Below are positions 20,940 to 22,199 of a stretch of 22,199 nucleotides of DNA, in pieces. Within the stretch, counting starts at the first letter, position 1. Each line of letters starts with the position of its first letter. The stretch comes from a virus. The DNA lies in IMG/VR virus record IMGVR_UViG_3300024264_000180, positions 1 through 22,199 of that record. One strand, given 5' to 3'. Below the pieces are notes generated by a model, which did no database searches, was not told where the DNA came from, and saw only the letters and a program-made list of their open reading frames with translations. A program made the translations under genes and the position numbers.

Positions 20940-22199
20940 CTATGCCCAAGCTAATGATGTAGCGTGTATTTTTGTATGTTTACTTGCACTTTGATTATGT
21001 GTAGTAATTTTATACTTTATGCTTGTACCAGAAGGTTGTCCACTAATATCTAAGTCATGGAAAGCTAATATTTTTTTATTAGTTCCCCAATCACCTTCAT
21101 CTGCTAAAGTTCCTTGAGTCCAAGTAGAACCATTATCTCTTGAAATATAACCTTTAATATCAGTATTTAATGTTGCTGTTCCAGCAGAATTTTCTATTAG
21201 TGTTACTAAATCTCCAGTAGTAGGAGCGCCATCTTTGGCTGTATTTGCAGTAGATTGTAATGTTATATCGGCAACATTATATATTTCAAAAGCAGTTGTA
21301 AGATATCTAATAAGAACAGTTCCAGAACCACCATCACCAGAAGCATTGGTTTGTGGATTACCAGAACCACCGCCACCACCTGTCTTAGCTAATCCTGAGC
21401 CTCCGTTTATTTGACCATTGTAGTTACCACCATAGCCACCACCACCAGTACCGCCGTCATATCCATGCCAACCACCGCCGCCACCAAAAACACCATTCTC
21501 ACCAAATTGAGAGAATTGTGAGTATGTTGTACCATTTGCACCAGCACCAGATGTATTCGTAGCATTCGCTCCACCAGCTTTAGTTGTTCCAAAAGCAGAA
21601 GAGGATTGGCCAGGGTTTGAGTTTGTCCAACCACCAGCGTTACCAGCAACTACAATAGGATAAGTGCCTGCAGATTTAGTTTGATTTGTAAAAAGTTGAT
21701 GTGAACCACCAGCACCAGCACCAAGAGAACCAGCGTGTGTACTACGTCCCGAACCACCAGCACCTACAATTAAATAATCAATTGCTCCAGAAGTCCCAGA
21801 TTGTATAACAAAATTTGTTGTTAATGAACTATTTACACCGCCTGGTTGAAATTCGTGATATCTGTAACTGCCTGAAGTGGTTATTGTACCACCAGTAGGA
21901 TTGGCACCTGTAACAGTTTGCCCAGCATAAGCACCACCAGATAAATTTTCATTTGTAGACGCACTAGCATCAATACCTGTTGCATCATTAAAATCATCAA
22001 CAACTTGGTCTACTAAACTGTATTTTGTTTTTGAATGGTCTGTTGCTCTATAAAAAGCAAGCATAGCAATATTATTTTCTATTGTATTAATTGGTAAACC
22101 AGTTAGATTAGCGCCACTAATAGCTGGTAATGCTCCAGTTAATTTAGAAGCAGTAATACCAGATGCCAAATGAGCATCGTCAACTGCCCCTGCAACTAT
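20940..22199 (-). CDS. Glycine-rich tail fibre / adhesin, N-terminus beyond window
   Basis: The frame stays open to base 22199, so the TTG at 22169 is not a likely true start; the visible part is about 419 codons. It begins IVAGAVDDAHLASGITASKLTGAL, a low-complexity fibre repeat. Next comes YSLVDQVVDDFNDATGIDAS (about 50-69 counted from 22169), then a Gly/Ser/Asn-rich stretch (about 93-290) with GGGGG runs and a closing GSGTVLIRY, as in glycine-rich beta-sandwich domains of phage fibres. The C-terminal domain (about 295-409) contains YISRDNGSTWTQGTL, EGDWGTNKKILAFHDLDISGQPSGTS and YKITTHNQS, a module I associate with marine phage fibres. It is probably a receptor-binding or whisker-like protein. 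Confidence 0.75.
   Translation of the reverse strand: MVAGAVDDAHLASGITASKLTGALPAISGANLTGLPINTIENNIAMLAFYRATDHSKTKYSLVDQVVDDFNDATGIDASASTNENLSGGAYAGQTVTGANPTGGTITTSGSYRYHEFQPGGVNSSLTTNFVIQSGTSGAIDYLIVGAGGSGRSTHAGSLGAGAGGSHQLFTNQTKSAGTYPIVVAGNAGGWTNSNPGQSSSAFGTTKAGGANATNTSGAGANGTTYSQFSQFGENGVFGGGGGWHGYDGGTGGGGYGGNYNGQINGGSGLAKTGGGGGSGNPQTNASGDGGSGTVLIRYLTTAFEIYNVADITLQSTANTAKDGAPTTGDLVTLIENSAGTATLNTDIKGYISRDNGSTWTQGTLADEGDWGTNKKILAFHDLDISGQPSGTSIKYKITTHNQSASKHTKIHATSLAWA

Noticed and set aside
22160-22169. TTG at 22169 as the fibre start codon
   Set aside because: The frame continues open to the window edge with fibre-like residues (VAGAVDDAH), so the gene is truncated rather than started here.
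1-22199. CRISPR array, insertion sequence, integrase or attachment site
   Set aside because: No regularly spaced repeats, transposase, integrase or tRNA-linked repeat was seen; the repeats found are promoter-bearing or inverted single pairs.

Overview
The window is an AT-rich piece of a T4-like contractile-tailed phage (straboviral/kyanoviral lineage). Nearly every gene reads leftward on the minus strand. T4 homologues are recognisable by motif and by order: gp17, gp18, gp19, gp20, small prohead proteins, gp21, gp22, gp23, a tail-tube-fold protein, UvsY, UvsW, an Sm-like protein, gp55, gp47, gp46, small early genes, a DUF932 protein, Hsp20, a wHTH protein, a DUF3310-like protein, gp45 and gp44. 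Hsp20, the DUF3310-like and wHTH proteins, the Sm-like protein next to UvsW, and the absence of gp24 after gp23 resemble marine T4-like phages of cyanobacteria, SAR11 and relatives. No photosynthesis or other host-diagnostic gene is present, so the host cannot be named. Both ends cut through genes: gp44 lacks its C-terminus at the left edge and a glycine-rich tail fibre lacks its N-terminus at the right edge.

Layout, right to left in the direction of transcription. 22199-20940: tail fibre/adhesin. 20898-19255: terminase gp17. 19140-18841: the only convincing plus-strand gene, a degenerate HNH-like zinc protein wedged between gp17 and gp18. 18721-10712: the virion block (sheath, tube, portal, prohead core, protease, scaffold, capsid), closed by a UUCG-loop terminator after gp23. 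10619-10050: a second tube-fold protein. 9924-7629: uvsY, uvsW and the Sm-like gene, tightly overlapped. 7452-4132: gp55, gp47 and gp46, also overlapped. 4046-2506: three small transcription units, each with its own promoter. 2393-1971: hsp20. 1885-1: wHTH, DUF3310-like, gp45 and gp44.

Two promoter classes can be read directly. Sigma-70-type promoters (TTGACA/T, 16-17 bp spacer, TATAAT-like) precede gp55, the 82-aa gene, the 62-aa gene, DUF932 and the wHTH gene. Exact TATAAATA late boxes, the class recognised by gp55 with the gp45 clamp, precede gp18, gp22, gp23, the second tube-like gene, uvsY and hsp20; gp20 has a TATAAATC variant. The window thus holds both the late-transcription factors (gp55, gp45, gp44) and most of their targets, plus the recombination set (gp46/47, UvsY, UvsW) that in T4 couples replication to late transcription.

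The less ordinary signals are non-coding. A roughly 56-bp, nearly identical element lies in opposite orientation on either side of the virion/recombination block. A possible 90-nt branched RNA begins exactly at the predicted late start of uvsY. A stem-loop sits at the predicted 5' end of hsp20 mRNA. A 51-bp exact direct repeat carries duplicated early promoters for small-gene cassettes. With a phage-encoded Sm-fold protein nearby, RNA-level regulation is a reasonable but unproven idea.
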